This document shows, piece after piece, positions 20,216 to 42,715 of a stretch of DNA of 42,715 bases. This stretch comes from Baffinella frigidus (lineage: Eukaryota > Cryptophyceae > Cryptomonadales > Baffinellaceae). The stretch covers positions 230,352 to 273,066 of the forward strand of contig MU646423.1 of NCBI GenBank assembly GCA_026770585.1, in the 5' to 3' direction. The notes under the pieces were generated by a model that had not been told where the DNA came from, made no database searches, and saw nothing but the letters and a program-made list of their open reading frames with translations. Numbering within the stretch: position 1 is the stretch's first letter; every line of letters begins with the position of its first letter. A program made the translations under genes and the position numbers.

Positions 20216-20463
20216 ACAGGGGTTACTCGCGGAAAAGGACACGCACCGCCCCTACTGGGATACCTCTCTCATAAAAAACTGCCCCCCTAGCTAGGTCCCT
20301 ACAGTGGGCCCATGCCTAGCTAGGGCCCTACGGTGGTCCTATGTGGGGGGCAGTTTCTTATGAGCGAGGTACCCCTGTACACCTGTAGGGGGCTCCTATG
20401 CTTCTAGGGGTAGCCCTTACAGCAGGACCCTCGGGCAGTGCGTGCCCTTATTCGCGAATACAG
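20216..20463. mobile_element. Family B MITE interrupted by a family A MITE
   Basis: Left part ACAGGGGTTACTCGCGGAAA to GCACCGCCCC and right part GGGCAGTGCGTGCCCTTATT to CGCGAATA form one family B element. A complete family A element (20254..20380) lies between them, so A inserted after B. Confidence 0.75.
20254..20380. mobile_element. Palindromic MITE, family A copy 3 (nested)
   Basis: Ends TGGGATACCTCTCTCATAAA and CTTATGAGCGAGGTACCCCT; arms CTGCCCCCCTAGCTAGG against the GGGGGGCAG end. Confidence 0.8.
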
Positions 20464-20615
20464 TGTAAGTCCTGTTCAGGGATGCCTCTCTCACAAGACA
20501 GCGCCCCTCCCTCTAGGACCACCGTAGGACCCTAGCTAGGAATAGGCTGTACGTGTAGACGCAGTCAAGCGTCGACCCACACCATCGCTTGGCGGCACTG
20601 CCACGAGTGTAGAGC

Positions 20616-20740
20616 TACAGGGGTACCTCGCTCACAAGAAAACGCCGCCCCCCCCAGCTAGGACCACCATAGGGCCCTAGGCATAGCCCTTCTGTCGGGT
20701 CCTGGGAGGAAGCTCTTGCTTGAGCGAGGTACTCCTGTAC
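20616..20740. mobile_element. Palindromic MITE, family A copy 4
   Basis: Starts TACAGGGGTACCTCGCTCAC, ends GAGCGAGGTACTCCTGTAC. The right arm is partly altered (CTCTTGCTTGAGC). Confidence 0.75.
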
Positions 20741-20834
20741 TGCTACGCGTGACGTACATAGACTTCGCGTCCCATCGAGAGGTTGCTCTTGGCTTCAACT
20801 AAATCTATCTTCCGAGCCACACCGACCAATCCTC

Positions 20835-20942
20835 CTATCCCTGAAGTGGCGAGGGGGTCAACATTGACACCCAACAGGTCCCAGGCAGGTCCTGGGGTCC
20901 TACGGTAGTGCGTATGCGCCTACTCGCCACGTAAGGGATAGG
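20835..20942. mobile_element. MITE-like element, family C copy 3
   Basis: Starts CTATCCCTGAAGTGGCGAGG, ends ACTCGCCACGTAAGGGATAG, with CAGGTCCTGGGGTCCTACGG inside. Confidence 0.8.
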
Positions 20943-21046
20943 AACAGGCACGCGGCGACCCACGCCATCACACGTCAGGCGGCACTCCCAGATTTACAAC
21001 AACAATCAGCCGCACGGAAGAGGGCCTCATTCTCGAGACACCTCCC

Positions 21047-21176
21047 TACAGGGGTACGTCGCTCCTAATAATCCTCCCCCTCCTTAGGACCCTACAGTAG
21101 GCCTATGCCTAGGGCCCTGTGGTGGTCCTAGCTAGCTAGGGGGGGGGGGGGGGTCTTATGAGCGAGTACTCCCTTA
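21047..21176. mobile_element. Palindromic MITE, family A copy 5
   Basis: Starts TACAGGGGTACGTCGCTCCT, ends TCTTATGAGCGAGTACTCCC; centre CCCTACAGTAGGCCTATGCC. Confidence 0.8.
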
Positions 21177-21517
21177 CACACGCGACGCGGCGCATCTCCA
21201 GGCTTGGATAACCCATCCAGGCCTCCGGGAGCCTGCCAGCCCCCCCCCCCGCGCACGGACCCGCCTGGGGACAGGCGCAGTTTTCGGTGGGGAGGCGCTG
21301 CGCTGGCCCCTCTGCGCACGAAACCAGCTTCGTGTTGCCAGCCTTGTCTGCAAAATTCGACACTTCATCACCCCCCTCTCTCTCTCTCTCTCTGCCGCGA
21401 GGGGCGCCGCCTCTCGCATGAGGGGCGTGCACAGTGTCGTGCAACGGCGTGGCGATTCCACCACTGCTTGCGGGGCGTGGTTTTCCCATCACGTGTTCCT
21501 CGGCTTGGTGATGGTGA

Positions 21518-27928
<6,411 letters not shown>

Positions 27929-28384
27929 CGTGCCCGCTTTCCTGCTCAACATTAACAACCCACCCGTCAGCCCCTTCCCGCCCAGCCCGACCCTGGGACC
28001 GCACCATCCGGACCCGTCCTGCAGGAAGTAACCTCGCACACTACCACAATCCGTCGAGGGGAACAAAAGCGGATTGCAGCACCGAACCCGTCTCCCGATG
28101 CGTTCGATTCAGCTGCAACCCGTGTGTGAAGAGGACACACATACCGTAGGTGGAAAGGCTCGAGGATGGACAGACGCGTCTGTGGAACTGCCCGGTTGAC
28201 TAAATTTACGAAGGGGGTTATTTGAAAGTCAATTTATAGGAAAATGACATCTCAAAGTCAATTGTTTTTTGAAAACGCCTCCAAGATTTGGCCAACGGCT
28301 CCAAGAACGGACCTCGGATAACCCGCGAAGGGCCCTCCGTGGGTCCTTTTAAACGCTTGCGACTGTCTAAACTTTGGCGCCACC
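27929..28384. promoter_or_regulatory. Divergent MAPK/GCP3 promoter
   Basis: 456 bp between the two start codons. The MAPK-proximal 27953..28204 is duplicated at 30560..30823. The GCP3 side ends in GCGCCACCATGCCC, a strong start context. No TATA box is evident. Confidence 0.7.

Positions 28385-42715
<14,331 letters not shown>

Larger units (their letters stand above)
20075..21517. other. Convergent intergenic region dense in MITEs
   Basis: Lies between the pseudokinase stop and the MAPK stop. Besides the listed elements it has a short tandem TCGATCTAGTGTG (20082..20120), a partial family A copy (20476..20548) and, next to the MAPK stop, a tandem copy of its last coding bases (ATCACCAAGCC in the MAPK sense). 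I see no exon. Both 3' UTRs must lie here, but no clear poly(A) signal stands out. Confidence 0.6.

Overview
This is a eukaryotic nuclear window from an intron-rich organism, most likely a protist or microalga. It uses the Arabidopsis-type telomere heptamer (TTTAGGG/CCCTAAA) abundantly as interstitial sequence. Exons are GC-rich and small (15 to about 460 nt), introns are long, and almost all are GT-AG with a few GC-AG. The species cannot be fixed from sequence alone. A ubiquitin-tail-like LRLRGG just behind a secretory signal in one gene would fit a secondary-plastid alga, but that is weak evidence. There are no bacterial operons, no rRNA or tRNA that I could find, and no CRISPR.

I hand-spliced five genes by chaining exon phases. 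(1) A minus-strand gene at <107..4236 encodes a type II membrane-anchored, Ala/Lys-rich coiled-coil protein and runs off the left edge. (2) A plus-strand TPR-repeat protein with an N-terminal signal-like segment lies at 4391..13079 (12 exons, 438 aa). It shares a 154-bp divergent promoter with gene 1, and a near-perfect 30-bp hairpin occupies that promoter. (3) A plus-strand TKL-like pseudokinase lies at 14217..20074 (8 exons, 414 aa) and ends in a CaaX box. (4) A complete minus-strand MAP kinase lies at 21518..27928 (9 exons, 359 aa) with a TVY activation lip and a duplicated exon. (5) A plus-strand gamma-tubulin complex component 3 (GCP3/Spc98) lies at 28385..>42538 (at least 25 exons) and is open at the right edge. 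Genes 4 and 5 share a 456-bp divergent promoter. Part of that promoter is duplicated inside an intron of GCP3. MAPK, a TPR scaffold, a pseudokinase and a microtubule nucleator suggest no single pathway; they read as ordinary housekeeping and signalling genes.

The unusual content is in the introns, which make up most of the window. First, many introns carry long arrays of telomere-like heptamers. Individual introns are dominated by their own variant (CCCTAAA, CCCTACA, CCCCGAA, CCCTCAA, CCCTGAA, CCCGACA), and the C-rich strand is mostly on the sense strand. Second, intron after intron contains decayed tandem copies of its own splice junction: the intron end plus the adjacent 10-80 nt of exon. 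In MAPK and GCP3 whole exons are copied. Third, several families of about 100-bp palindromic MITE-like elements, one nested in another, and a SINE-like family ending in AATAAA(GAA)n occupy introns and intergenic DNA. Two assembly gaps (200 N and 10 N) fall in repeats.
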